64,000 bases of DNA from Stromatinia cepivora (taxonomy: Eukaryota; Ascomycota; Leotiomycetes; Helotiales; Sclerotiniaceae): assembly GCA_014898415.1 (NCBI GenBank), contig RCTD01000006.1, positions 310,001 to 374,000 on the forward strand, in the 5' to 3' direction. Position numbers and translations under genes: made by a program. The notes beneath the pieces were generated by a model, which was not told the DNA's origin, made no database searches, and saw only the letters and a program-made list of their open reading frames with translations. Positions 1 to 11,936 of this stretch are shown here, piece after piece; positions within the stretch are counted from its first letter, which is position 1, and every line of letters begins with the position of its first letter.

Positions 1-1988
1 ATGGTACTGCCATTTGGGATATTACGTCAAGTATGTATGAAAGGCTGGAGACCAAGGGAAAGACAGTATGGAGATGGTGTCTTACCTGCTGTTGTTCGGG
101 CGTAGGATGTAATGTAGAGTCGTGATCTTTAATGTGGCTGTTGTGGATTTTCGAAGCCAACGATTTCAGATCACAAGCTTAACAACATCCACATCTTGCA
201 CCAGCCTGCAAACCGCACGTATGTGTTATTGAATCAATGAAAGATCGAGATGCAAATCATTGTATGATGTGTGTATAAAGTGATGTTTGTATGAAGTGAA
301 GTGATGTTTGTATCAAGTAATGTTAAGGTAGTCGGTACTTGTAGTGCGTGCCGATCCTTCCGGAGCGTCTAATTACAAGTTCACGTCAGCATTATCATTA
401 ATCAAATGAACCATAAATGAAAACAATCAAGTAAGTCTTACCTACTACGTAATCAATGAGCCGGAATTATAGAAAGAAGTACCCAAAGTCCGGATTGCAG
501 TCCAACAATAAGAGAATTTTGAATGTCGAAATCATTTTAATCACTGGAATTGGATTTGAATACTGGATATGGCAGGGTATTTATATTCAAATCAATGTGA
601 TGTGAGACAATAACAATAACCCCCTCCTGCAATTGAGCGGTTTTTTTTAATTTTTTAATTTGGTTGCCATAATCCACCCAATCACATTCCTCTTCTGGTT
701 TATTTAAGAGCGGAAAAATTATCCGAGATATCAAAAGAGTTGTTCGTGCAGCCAGAAAAGTATCACTCCACTGTTACGCCCACATTTAGGTGGAGTGTAC
801 CACACTTTCTACCAGAAAGTATATCACACATTCCTATTCTGGTTTAAATAGAAGCGGGAAAGTTCCCCGAGCTATCGAAAAGAGTTACTCGTGCAGCCAG
901 AAAGTATATCACAAGTTCACAATCCCACTGTTGAGTGCATATTACAAGACGGTAAACTACAAGGGGAAATAGTCACCCACATTTAGGTGGAGTGTACCAG
1001 GCTTTCTAGCTAATCGTAGGCCCACAGCCCCCTCTTCATGATCATACTCTGCATGTAGGAGGAGATAGGAGATACGGAAAAGACATTAATATTGCGCTAT
1101 TAAAAAAGAACTTCTCATAATCTCATTCAAGTATTATATCAGCAGTATTTTCCTAGAGCGGATCTCTATGCGTAGCACAACATTGTCTAAAACCAACAAT
1201 TTCGAATATATCATATATATATCATTGATAAAAACAAAAATAAAAAATCAATCTTTTGGGTCTATCGTTCAGTGACTAAAAGTTAAACTTCATATGTTAT
1301 TGGCTCTTTCGCTCCAACGAGCCGAGTATTGGCTGTTAGCTAGATAATGTATGGAGTAGGCGCTAGATAATATAGGCAGCGATATCATCCATCTATCTGA
1401 TTGGAAGTGTTCCGGGAGCAGAGCAAGGGAAGAAAGAGGAGAAGAAGCTCAAGCCCAATAAAGTACCCGTCGGATGAACCGGTACCGTTATCCTTTTGTA
1501 AATTTACGGTACGCTAGACAGGGATACTTAATTAAGCATTTTTAGCGCCAGCTAGAGCCCTTTGAGAGATAGAATATTAGAATCAGAGGGTTCGAATAGG
1601 CAAACCTTCCAAGAGCATTAGATGCACTAGATAGAGTCAACGCCTCATGCATATGAACTCACAATATCACAACACTTTCAGAACTTCATAAGTAGCTAGA
1701 ATAGCTAAACTGGTAGCTATTCAGCTCGTGATTGATCTTACATTCCAACCTCATGTCGATTCCCATAATGCTCTAAAAAGTAAATTGGTATTCCCATTCC
1801 ATCCATTAATGCAAGCAAGCTCTCCCATGCAATGCCCTTCTTTTCATGCGCCGACCATTAACCCAGGTTGCCCGTGCTTGTTACATGTTCATGACCGTTT
1901 CCATTGTATATAAATCCTGCAAATCGTAATAGTACACGTTAATGTAACACTTTAAATAAAGTAGTTGTATAAGGAATCTCGAGCCAGC
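1..1988. other. Gene-free region with a diverged direct repeat
   Basis: No reading frame here looks like a protein, and no splice-linked exons were found. The stretch holds the direct repeat at 681-1013, annotated separately. Around 275-320 there is a small internal duplication in which the motif AAGTGATGTTTGTAT occurs twice. The region from about 1080 to 1260 is AT-rich. It lies downstream of the minus-strand checkpoint gene that ends at 1989, so it includes that gene's 3' flank. Confidence 0.5.
681..1013. repeat. Diverged direct repeat, two copies
   Basis: Copy 1 (about 681-810) and copy 2 (about 823-1013) share a run of matching blocks in the same order: ATTCCT-TTCTGGTTTA, then GAGCTATC or an equivalent, then CGTGCAGCCAGAAA, then the near-identical 22-base block CACATTTAGGTGGAGTGTACCA (781-802 and about 977-998). 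Copy 2 carries about 55 extra bases before the last block. The short motif CAGAAAGTATATCACA also recurs. No terminal inverted repeat or coding potential was seen. It may be an old local duplication or a relic of a small mobile element. Confidence 0.6.
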
Positions 1989-4900
1989 TCACTCTTCGAT
2001 GAGCTGCCCAAGAATTAAACTTTGGATGATGATCTCATCATTTATCACACGAATGCGCTTCGGCAATGGCGCCAAAACATCCTCCTCCTTTATAGATGTC
2101 CGTTTCCGCTTTCGTGAGCCTCCTGCAGTGCTAGCCGGAGGACTTTCAAATACAGCCGCTTCCACATCTTGCTTGCCATCCACGTAAAGCCAATCATAAT
2201 CAGCATTTTTATTTTCTGCGTCTAAAAGCATTTCCTTCGCTTGAGTCAAGTCCTGTGCTTGACCCAGGCGAGTTGGGCCCAAGGCTCTAGTCAGGAATAT
2301 GTAAGGCTTTCTCTTTTCTCCTGCTTTTCCCTTTCCAGTGACTATTAAGATCGACTTTCCTTGAAGTAGCTTAGGCCTATTGGTGAAAGTGTCATTCAGG
2401 TTTGCGTCGGAGGCAGGATATGGATGTAGATATCGACTTTTAACAGCTCCACCTAGAAATGAAGAGGTCCCAGCTGAGAGAAGATATGGTAACCAATTGA
2501 TGATGATGCCTTTGGCGACACAATCAGAAATCCATCGTCCTGAGATACAAGGGAGTCCAAGGGCCAAAGCTTGCATGTACTTGGTCCTTCTTGAATGCTC
2601 ATCTGCAATCAGTGCCACAAATCCAACCTTTGCCTCCGAAGAAGCAACCTCAAGCTCCGCCTCTCCGGTCTCATTGCCTTCAGTATGGGACTTGGATGGT
2701 GCAATCATAGAAGTAAATAAAGTTTCGAATCCATCATCCAATACTCGGCCACCATGCTGTTTGATCAAACGACTGGCAGCCTGTTTATCCTTTTCTGCGC
2801 CGACATACGAGACAGCAAAAGCCATGTCATTGAACAATCTAACGGTCGACTTCTTACTATGCACATCCATCCCTGGAGAAGGGGCTGATAGCGCCAATGG
2901 ATCTTCACTATCTTCGTGTGGCGGTAGTGTCGATTTCCTTTTCGACGGCGGTGCCGACATGGTGACTTCTTTCTCATTAAGAGCGGTAGATCTACGCTGG
3001 CGGCCCCGTTTGGTAGCCGGCAGAGGAGTGTCTTCTGTAGTGTCCTTAGCCTTGGTAGCACCATTGCGTCTTGGACGACTACTCGTACTAGAAGTCGAAT
3101 TTACCCGTGAAGCAGAAGCCAGACTTGTCTCAGCGGTGGATGACAGGACATTGGAAGCTGCAGACGAGACACTCGAAAGCCTCGTATTGCGGGCCATCTT
3201 TGTTTGTGGTTTTGGATGAATTGACTTTTTGGGATGACTCTTAGATATTCGAGAAGATTTGCGTGGTGGGCTTTGAGACACGCTTTGTCGTCGTCTCTTC
3301 ATTGATGGAAGTTGTGGCTCTTCAATGGGAGTTCTTTGAAAAAGCTTCTCGTCATTTTCAGCTGAGGTCAACGGTGACGACTGCTTTTCAAGGTCACCGA
3401 GAGAAATCTGTACCGGAGGAGCCGAGTCAGGCAATCCAGTATGTTGCTCTTCCTCGGGTGAGTTGTGATCAACTAATTCCATCCCAGAAACGCTTCTTGC
3501 TGCAGGCGCGGCAGTATTATCTGCAACAGGAGTAGGAGGCTCCAGTGTACTAGGAGCTGATGAAAGTCCTGATGAAAATGTAGCGGCAGAACCGGTGGGA
3601 ACGACATTAATGGGGCTAGGTGTGGTAATGATCTGTGGATGGAATTGAGGTTGGGATTTCGGGGTATGATCATCAGATACACCAATCACCTCGTTGAATT
3701 CTTCGTCAACGTTGAATCCTGGCAAGCCATCAAACTCATCATTGTTTGCTATACTAAGGGATATTTCCGCGATCTCACCCATAGGCTTCAATCGATCTGT
3801 AGCCTGACTAGTTTCTGGGACAGTGGATGCGACACCATCGAATAGCAAATCTTGCATTTGAGGAACGGGCGCTTTGAAAGCCTGACTGGAGGGTAGTTCA
3901 TTCGGCGATGTGATTAATTCCTGGTCGGACAGGGCAGGTATATTAGAATTCATGCACTGGATTCCATCCATGCTGACGATGTTTTTGCTGTGCGAAGTTT
4001 CAGTCATGTCTGGGCTTGCAGGTCGCTGCATCTGTTTCGGTAGCCTTTGAGATGGGCTCGTTGGTTCTGGGCGGTTCTTTTCAACGTCGCCGAGGACTGG
4101 TGTTCGGCTTCGTGGTCTAGGCACTGGTGAACTTGCAAGTATATTGCTTGACACAGGAGCAGCCTGAGAATCGGCAATAATATCCTGTTGCGTTGGTTGA
4201 GTATCTCGTGCGTCAAAACCTTCACACTGGGCTACATAATCCTCTTGTATACTTCGGCGTCGACCACTCGCAGGGACCTCCACGGCGGTAGGCGTTGACT
4301 CCAACGCTTGCGGCGTATGAGATGATGTTACTTGAGAGGATTTGCGTTGATGATTGGTCGATCTTGGGTGCATGCTAGATGTAGCGGATATCGGGTTGAC
4401 TTCTTTTGAAAAACTCAGTCTACTGGATGAATTCGGTCTTCTTTCAATCAAAGCTGCTTCCTCGCGTATCCTCTTCTTCTCTCTCGCCGCCTTCTGGTAT
4501 TTCTTGGGTAGTGCCTCAATGTCAGAATCTGATTCTGAGCTAGAATATACCTCGAGTTCATTCAATTTCCTCCTTCTCTCTTGTGACTCTTTCATAGATA
4601 TATATATATCCTGAGGTTCACGTATCAACAGAGGTTTTCGGAGGGCAGAATTAAAGGATTGGACTTTTGTTGAAAATGGAGCGGAAGTTGCCGAAACAGG
4701 AGTCTCAGTAGATATTGACCGTAGAAGGGATCGCATAGACTTTTGGGCGGCGGCGTCAACAACTTCCGATCGTCGAACAAGTGGTGAAGCGTCCGCATCC
4801 TGCGAGGAACGAAAACCATCATAAACATCTGGCGATGGCCTGGAAGAAGTAGGGCTGCCACCTAATCGCCCGATGGAGGATGGTTGAGTCGCGCCAAAGA

Positions 4901-5891
4901 GCTCATGCTGCTTCATGACACTACCTTTGTCAGAGAATGGGTTGACTGACGGAGCTGGAGTCTTAGGCTCGAAATGATGTTCTGGCGCAAAATCTCTTGT
5001 AGCCGGCGCAACAGGTGGATCTTGAGACTCGAAATGACCTTCATCTGGCGCCGATGTTGACTGAAATCCATCAAAGTTTATGTGCCCGGTATCGTTCTCC
5101 TCATATGTACGTGCAGTCGATCCTGTATTTGTAGAATTTGGATCCCCAGATACGCCATTTAAATGCTGCTCTGGTAGAACTTCCCGTTCAATTGGAATTG
5201 GTGGGCTTGAGGAATAGTCGGGGTTACTGCCTTGAACATCCTCTCTCGACTTGTGCAAATCTAAAGCTTCATAAAGGGAATCGGGATTTTCTTGGGTCAA
5301 AGACAGGTTGCTCTTTTGAGTAAGTTCCTCCCCTTCCATTGCTCTCAATTTGACACGAGTGTGCTGAAGTGGTTTGCCGATGGTATCGAATGGCCTCAAT
5401 TTTCTTCTATTGTCCTGCTTGACTGTGGGGAGTGTACTGTTGTGACCATCGTTCGTATGCTCTTGAGATGCAGGACCTGCGAATGGGTTCTTTTCGCGAC
5501 TTGAAGAATTTTTCCGGGGCGCTCTGGCGGCTTCTATGTCATTAAAAGCATCCTCCGCTTGACTCTCATGCTTCTCATCTCCTGCAGCTTCTCGATCATT
5601 ATTTATCGCGTTGATATTGCTTGACGCGATGGGCGGAAATGACATATCATTGGCCGTGGCCGGTTTCTCCGCACTACTCTATTGGTGAAAATAAAAATGT
5701 CAGTGCTGCCCATGCAAATTTTCCAATGCTGTGATTTGCTGACTGTGAAGTGTTTGAAAGTACCTTGCAGATCATATGTAACTTACCGAAAGAATTGCTT
5801 CTTGCCATTCCCAACACTGCTGCGTGTCAAATTCTCGTGCACCTTCACCATTCAGAGCCGCATTCGCTGCCTTTTCCGTAGTTTTAAACAT
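1989..5891 (-). CDS. CRB2: Rad9/Crb2-type DNA damage checkpoint mediator with C-terminal tandem BRCT
   Basis: Predicted 1264 aa in two exons. Exon 1 is 5891-5787 (35 codons), the intron is 5786-5679 (GTAAGT to CAATAG), and exon 2 is 5678-1989. The phase-0 junction joins to an open frame 11 codons upstream of the internal Met at 5645, which is why the upstream ATG is preferred. Residues 1 to about 970 are low-complexity, Ser/Pro-rich and full of SQ/TQ sites, as expected for an ATM/ATR-kinase target. From about residue 975 a tandem BRCT region follows, with RLFNDMAFAVSY at the start of the first repeat, the GRWISDC helix, and the conserved tail RVINDEIIIQSLILGQLIEE. In this family the protein binds marked chromatin at breaks and relays the signal to the effector kinase. 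I could not see a Tudor module before the BRCTs, which is unusual. Confidence 0.88.
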
Positions 5892-6235
5892 GATGATATT
5901 TTCATGTTAAAGATCAATTTTTGATCAATTAGTTATTGTCGTGATTGAAGTTGAGGAAGTGGTTGAATTGACTTGAGTAGAGTAGAAGAGGGTGCTGTTG
6001 AATGGGATGTCGTGTCGTGTCATGGCAAAAAGATAAAACACGAAGGGGATTGATTCTGACGCCAAAATGGCGGGTTAACATGTGATCAATTAAGCTCATT
6101 TTTTTTAGCAACTGTACGTTGTAATAACCTAAAACAAACACTAAAACGCGGGGTTGGGGTGGTGTCTGAGGTTATAGACCATACAAACGGAGAATCCCAT
6201 GAAATTAACCATTATATACCACCGTCAAAGCTGGT
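5892..6235. other. Intergenic, promoter side of the checkpoint gene
   Basis: This 344-bp spacer separates the minus-strand checkpoint gene from the plus-strand AAA+ pseudogene. It must contain the checkpoint gene's promoter. No clear TATA box or other site was recognised. Confidence 0.4.
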
Positions 6236-8164
6236 ATGGAGTGTGGTATCAAGAACCTCTATCGGATGGATGATGATCGAGGTCAACATACTTAGACGGA
6301 CAAGTATCCAGATGATTTAGACGAAGCTGCTGAAAATGAGATGACTGTGCGTAACAGAAAAAGTTTCGATTCTCGCAAGACACTCGAAATGGATAGTATC
6401 ATCATTCAAGGTCCGTTGCTCAAGCAAGTTTTGAACAAGCTTTTGAAGGACTATCCCGGTGTCACTCCAAGTCTAAAGAGACTCGTTTTCCAAGAGCCAT
6501 TCCATGCTTTTGTTCATCGCTGGACACAACTTGCCCATGCCATAGAGGATGAAAATGATGCAAAGACGAAATCTCATCTGGCCCTTCTACACGAAACCCT
6601 CCAACCAGCGCTCAAAGACATCATCGCTGCCAGAATCGATTATATCGAAAACAAAGTCATTACTTATGATCATCTCTGGACTATCTTTCAACCGGGTTGC
6701 ACAGTCTTCACGCGGATATGGGGTCGTAATTGCGCCGTGAAGTTTACTTCTGGAGCTTATATCCACCATTCCATGTTAGGTTCCCCACTATCGATTAAAC
6801 TTGTCAACGGCTGGACTGGGATGGTGAGAAGTTCGGCTTAGCAGATGTTAGATACCGAATTCAAGATTTCCTAGGCACAACCAGAATCGATACACTTTCG
6901 GTCTTTCCACTCGAGTTTCACCAAGGCGAAATGAAGATTAGAACCGAGCTTTTGAAACGTGGGAAGTTATTTGAAAAATACCATGGTTATCATTTCAAAA
7001 ACTATAAGCCTTTTGCCATTGGCAAGAATAGAGGCGGACAGTCTGTCAAAGTAATAGTGGACAGTCGTATTATTATGTAAGTATTTCACCAACCGACTTT
7101 TACGATTGATCGCTAACTTTCTTTACAGTGAGGCTTTTGCATATGGCAAATTCAATCCCAATAGCGTTGAATCCCTCAAGGCGCTTGAGCATAAGAGGGC
7201 GTCTGGAATTGTTGATGTAGACCCAGAATATGAGAGTGATGGGTACGACGACTATGATGATGAAATTGACTATACTCCTACAAACTCCACTTCGAGCAAA
7301 AAAAGAGAAGGATCTAACCATGAAGCCGCTCACTGCCGAACAGCTTCTTATTTGTTCTTCTCTTCTGAAAGGGTATGCATTAAAACAGAAACGGTGGCTC
7401 GAATTTCTGGTTGATGTTCCTACAAATATCGTTTGGAATGACTCTGCATTTCAAAGTCTCGTTCTTCCTCCATCACAAAAAGATTTGATTCTCGCCATTG
7501 CGACTTCTCGAATTTCAAACTCTTCAAAGTTTGATGGTGTCATTAGCGGCAAAGGCAAAGGCACAATTCTTCTACTTTCTGGTGGACCCGGTACAGGCAA
7601 GACCTTGACCGCTGAATCCGTCGCAGAGACCATGCGAGTTCCACTCTACATGCTCTCGGCTGGAGACTTGGGTACAGATTCCTCGGATGTCGAATCTGCT
7701 TTAGGTTTAATACTTGAGATGGTTACCAGCTGGAATGCGGTCTTGCTACTGGACGAGTGCGATGTTTTCCTTGAGTCACGAACTTCAAACTCTCTTGAGC
7801 GCAACAAGATTGTTTCGATCTTTCTACGAACTCTTGAGTATTATGAAGGGATCCTATTTATGACAACCAATCGTGTAAAGAACATCGACCCTGCTTTCCA
7901 ATCACGCATTCATTTAAGCATGGACTACAAGGATTTGGACAAGAGTGCTAGAGAGAAGGTTTGGAGAAACTTTTTATCGAGAGGGGATGATCAAGAGCAC
8001 CACCATCAGATCATTGATGCTGAAGTGACAAATTGGCCGATGCGAACATCAATGGAAGATAGATTAAGAATATGCTGAAGACGGCGAAGTTGCTCGCTAG
8101 TTATAAGAATGAGCTTCTCAAGTTCGAACATGTTCGGACGGTTATGAGTATAGAGGGGAATTGA
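6236..8164 (+). pseudogene. Decayed AAA+ ATPase gene (fungal type with N-terminal DUF7025-like region)
   Basis: Aligned by family memory, the product is a fungal AAA+ ATPase. It has an N-terminal region (KYPDDL, DSRK, DYPGV, LWTIF-PG, DWDGEKFG) and a C-terminal ATPase core with Walker A GGPGTGKT, Walker B LLLDECDVFLE and the sensor TTNR. A normal intron survives at 7077-7128 (GTAAGT to TTTACAG). The frame is broken at five places: TAG at 6293-6295; a lost base near 6797-6805; one extra A in the seven-A run at 7298-7304; a frame change near 8010-8025; and TAG at 8060-8062, where the family has the Gln of NGRQIKN. The last 34 codons stay open and recognisable to TGA at 8164. The Walker motifs are intact, so the loss looks recent. 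Assembly error could explain single indels but not both stops. Confidence 0.82.
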
Positions 8165-9163
8165 GGACAGAACATATGGTATCTTCTGTCGCGTGCCAGC
8201 TTAGTTCTAGGGAGCAAATTAGGCAAGTGTCTCGTCTCGTATTTAGGCACTTTATGATATTACAGGATAATACACGCTTGATTATTTGTGATTTTGAATG
8301 AAGCCGCAAAAAGATAGCTCAGGTTGTTTGGTAGACGAAACAATTCTCCTCTGTTTGAATATCTCAATATTTCATTTGGTTTCCTCGCATTATGCTGCTG
8401 GCATAATTTTGGGTGAAGTCAATCAAGCAAACGTCCACTCGCGTCAAACGATATCCGCATGACAAATATATGATCTTCAGTTTCCACCTCACTACCAAAC
8501 TTCGTATTCATTCTCTCATTATTCAAGCCATAATCAACTCAATTCTCGTATTTCCGTGTTAATCACGAGGCATAACGTAAAGTTGTACAGCAACGCTCAG
8601 CCTCAACGCTGATCCGTCTTGGCAGTGAGATGGAAGTCAGACCATGACGGCATCCCCCAGCAAACATCATCAACCTCACTAATCCACCCGCATCATCTGA
8701 AGATGGTTTTTCTCCACTTCATGTATAGTCACACAATAGCGCGTGAGAGTTGTCAGACTATTTATAATTTTCTCGTGATGTGTTCAGCTCTACTTGAACT
8801 CGTGCTTGGCAAATATACTAGTATGTGGAGGAGAGTTGAGTTGGGGTTTTTTTGCTCGTATTTCCTTCGTATTTGGTGATAGTTACACAGAATTCTAAAC
8901 ACGTTACTCGAAGATGGAGAGATTCAAGCCCTCGAATACCTGATCTGATGATTGACGGGTACGAGTTATAGCGCGCCGGTTGATGTATGCTTATTCATGA
9001 TGCCGCGAAGTGTAAACGATGTACGGGATAAAATCACAGGCTGGAAGCTAGAGAAATGGGATATATAAGTTGGATGTTCATCCGAAGTTTGGAGTTTTGG
9101 TCCAGCATCATCGTCTCAACATTTACACATCAATCCAGTATTCTCCAAAGCAACTCAGTCAAA
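8165..9163. other. Intergenic between the AAA+ pseudogene and the small secreted protein gene
   Basis: About 1 kb without supported coding. Short open frames (for example 8619-8879) have no recognisable motif. The downstream end forms the promoter of the secreted protein gene, with a TATA-like site at 9062. Confidence 0.45.
9062..9069 (+). promoter_or_regulatory. TATA-like box
   Basis: TATATAAG lies about 100 bases upstream of the secreted protein's ATG at 9164. A CA-rich stretch (ACACATCAATCC) follows it, as is common around fungal transcription starts. Position and sequence are the only evidence. Confidence 0.4.
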
Positions 9164-9693
9164 ATGCAATTCTCAACACTCTTGACTCTCGGCCTAGCAG
9201 CTATCAGTGGTGTCACTGCTGCTCCCACTGATTTCTTCAATGTAGATATTACATTCATCGGTGGACCGGCTAGTTATAACCTGACCATTCCCGCCGATGG
9301 GCAAACTCATCCTACCAGTTCGTCTTCCCCTACTCGATCCATACCCAAAACTAACCACCACCAGACAACGCCCTCTCCGTCTCCCTAATGCGCTCCTCCA
9401 ACTTCGACATCTTCCACCTTTGCACCTTCTCCTACGCTAACCCTGCTACGCTCGTCAATAATGGCGGCATTGTTAGTGTAGGGCCTCCAACCCCTATTAC
9501 GGGCGTCAGTTGTCCAGTTACCGATCAGAGATGCATTCCAAATTATAGTGAGTTTCTTTTCTCTAGTTGGGTGTGAGAAAAAGCGCTAATGATTACAGGC
9601 GATTGCTATTCCTCTACTACCGGGCAATTCCTCGGTTCCTGCTGTGATGGATTTTGTGCGGCGAATAAGTGTAGACCTTTCTTTGGGATTTAA
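9164..9693 (+). CDS. Small secreted cysteine-rich protein
   Basis: Predicted 143 aa in three exons: 9164-9317, 9365-9547 and 9599-9693. The introns are 9318-9364 (GTTCGT, ACTAACC branch, CCAG) and 9548-9598 (GTGAGT to TTACAG), and both keep phase 1. The first 20 residues form a signal peptide (MQFSTLLTLGLAAISGVTA) ending before APTD. The mature protein has eight Cys. The last seven follow the order C-C-C-CC-C-C, which resembles a knottin-type spacing. The order does not fit hydrophobins, which need two CC pairs. It is probably an extracellular or cell-wall protein. Similar small proteins occur in plant-associated fungi, but nothing here shows an effector role. The function is unknown. Confidence 0.75.
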
Positions 9694-10459
9694 GGGCCTT
9701 AGGTTGTGAATGATTCGGCTGGTGATGCGATGACGGGGTCGGTGTTGGTAATTGATTGGATGGAAATCAGGAAGCAATCAGACGAAGGGGCAAATCGACA
9801 GAAATAAACTATGGGATATCTCGGGTTGGAGGAATGAACGGGTTGTAAGGGCTTATAATGTTTTACACTCCTTCAGAGCATGCGGGAGTATGATTATAGT
9901 TTCTGAAAATATAATTTATATTCTTTGCTATTAATGGTAGCCTTGGTTTAATTCTGAGCATCGTGACATGACCGGGCTGTAAAGCAAAAGAGCTTCTGAA
10001 AATTGATCTTGGTAATGAAAAACATGGAGACGAATTCAATTTTTTTTTTGGTGAATTAATTAGACAATAAAAAATCGAGATTGTATGTAGTTGGAAGTTT
10101 TGGGGAGGGCAAGTAGATGGACCTTCGGTAAACTCTTTTGAAAAGATTTGGTATATTGATCATGAATCTGTTTGGCACCAGGAGCGTTTTGGATTTTGGT
10201 CAATGGCGGAACAAAGGCGGTGCCTCCGTGATAGATTCATTCCAAAAAGTTGATTAGTAATCAAATAATTCCATGCGAGCGGGGAAATATCAAATTGCAA
10301 CGAACATAACGCTAGGGTAATTAGATAATTTTAGCGAACCCATCGGAAAAGCCTCAATATTTATAAGAATCAACCTCGTTAATACCGTACTTTGTGGTAC
10401 AACACCTTGCCTTGCGTTACGTTACACTAGTTTCTCTCGCCTCATAGAGTATCACAATC
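9694..10459. other. Intergenic
   Basis: 766 bp without supported genes. It contains the 3' flank of the secreted protein gene and the promoter of the RRM gene. Nothing specific was recognised. Confidence 0.4.
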
Positions 10460-11487
10460 ATGGCTGATTCATCAAACTGGAGAGTTCGCGCGCCAGTAGA
10501 TTCTAACACCCAGCCAAGACAATCACATTGGTCCAATCGAGCACCTAGAGAAGATCATCCTCAAAGACAACCGATCGTATCTCTTGCAGATAGAAGTCGC
10601 GCCGATGATTTGAGAGTCCACAGACCAGAACGGCAGCATGAGGAGTCATCTGAAACTCTACAAGCCATTGCAGAAGGCCGTCGTGTGTATCTTGGAAATC
10701 TGCTCTATACCACCACACCGGATGATATTAATGCATTTCTTGCCAAGAACAATATTACTTCCGTTACAAATGTTCATGTGTCTATCGATCCATTTACAGG
10801 TCGCTGTCCCGGATATTGCTTTATTGAGTTTTCGGAAAAGAAGATTGCGGATGATGCTATGGAGATGCTGGAGGGGCTTTTGATGTTTGGTCGACCGGTT
10901 AAGTGCCGTCCTTGTCAGCCTAAGGGTAATGTTCGTCGTGGCGGCCCAGTTCAAGGGCCGCGGGATGAGAATAGCAGTCCCAGCTATAATCGCTGGGGGA
11001 ATTGGGGAGAATCAGGAGCTAGAGACACGCAACACGATAGACTTTCGGGACAAAGCGGACCTAATGATGCAATGAGACATTTTCAAGTTTCAAAAGCCCA
11101 AGAAGAAGGCAGACAATTACATGTTGGTGGATTGCCTAGGATGCTTGATCAATCGGAGAACGAATTGGAGATACGATCCATCTTTAAGGACTTCGCAATG
11201 TAAGTTTTCCCTCTCAAATTTTTAAACTGAACATAGCCTAACGAGTTTATAGCGATGGGGTAAGTAAGAGAGTGAGTCCTCGTGATAATAACCTGGATGA
11301 TCAACGACGAAACTTTTGCTTTGTCGATTTTACCAGTCGCGAGGAAGCTCAAGCGGCTATGAAAGCTATCGATGGAACATTTTACAGAGATGCGCCGTTG
11401 AAGGTCTCGATGGCAATTCCAAAATCTGAAAGACAAAGTAGTAGATATGGCAAGAGGGAGGAAAGGACGGACAGAAACTTTCGATAG
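10460..11487 (+). CDS. RNA-binding protein with two RRM domains
   Basis: Predicted 324 aa in two exons, 10460-11199 and 11253-11487. The intron at 11200-11252 has GTAAGT, a CCTAACG branch site and TTTATAG. RRM1 (about residues 73-150) shows RNP2-like VYLGNL and RNP1-like GYCFIEF. RRM2 (about 212-305) shows LHVGGL and RNFCFVDF and is interrupted by the intron, so splicing is needed to complete it. The N-terminus and the linker are Arg/Gly/Ser-rich. The domain pattern indicates binding to single-stranded RNA. The precise target and any yeast orthologue could not be decided. Confidence 0.85.
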
Positions 11488-11936
11488 GGATGAGTGGACA
11501 AACTTTGATGAGATACTTTTTAAGGATATATCTATCTAACCACTCAAACTTAATTAATCATCGTTTCACATCCGATAATCTTGTTCCATATTATTCGATT
11601 TAACTTAAATGTGCAGAAAACATATCGGAATCAGCGTCGTTAGGAGAAATGATCATACACAGCGGTGAAAGCTGAGAGCATAAAGCCAATGAATCAAGGG
11701 TGACAAACAAGAGATGTCGGTATTTTGGGTGCATTGACTAGTTGACACCGCTCAAGACGGTCAGCGAATTTACCCGCATCCTCGACCATATCAGGTGCTT
11801 TGCATATTCGTAAGCCGCGCCAATGGTAGTACGCGAGTGGTGCAGTTATATGGGAGCCGATGTGAGGGTTAAAGTAGTCTTCCAAAAAGTCGTATTCTTC
11901 CTCATCATTCTCAATCACTACCACCGCTACTTTAAG
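11488..11936. other. Intergenic
   Basis: 449 bp between two plus-strand genes. The open frame that runs into the next gene from 11823 lies upstream of its signal-peptide Met and is treated as 5' leader. Confidence 0.4.

Noticed and set aside
2380..3219. 279-codon plus-strand open frame
   Set aside because: It lies entirely antisense to the BRCT-containing exon of the checkpoint gene and has no family features.
6236..8164. Reading the AAA+ locus as an intact multi-intron gene
   Set aside because: Only one real intron has consensus sites. The frame changes fall inside conserved motifs without GT/AG pairs, and two TAG codons replace sense codons.
9164..9693. Hydrophobin
   Set aside because: Only one CC pair is present and the cysteine order differs from the C-CC-C-C-CC-C hydrophobin pattern.
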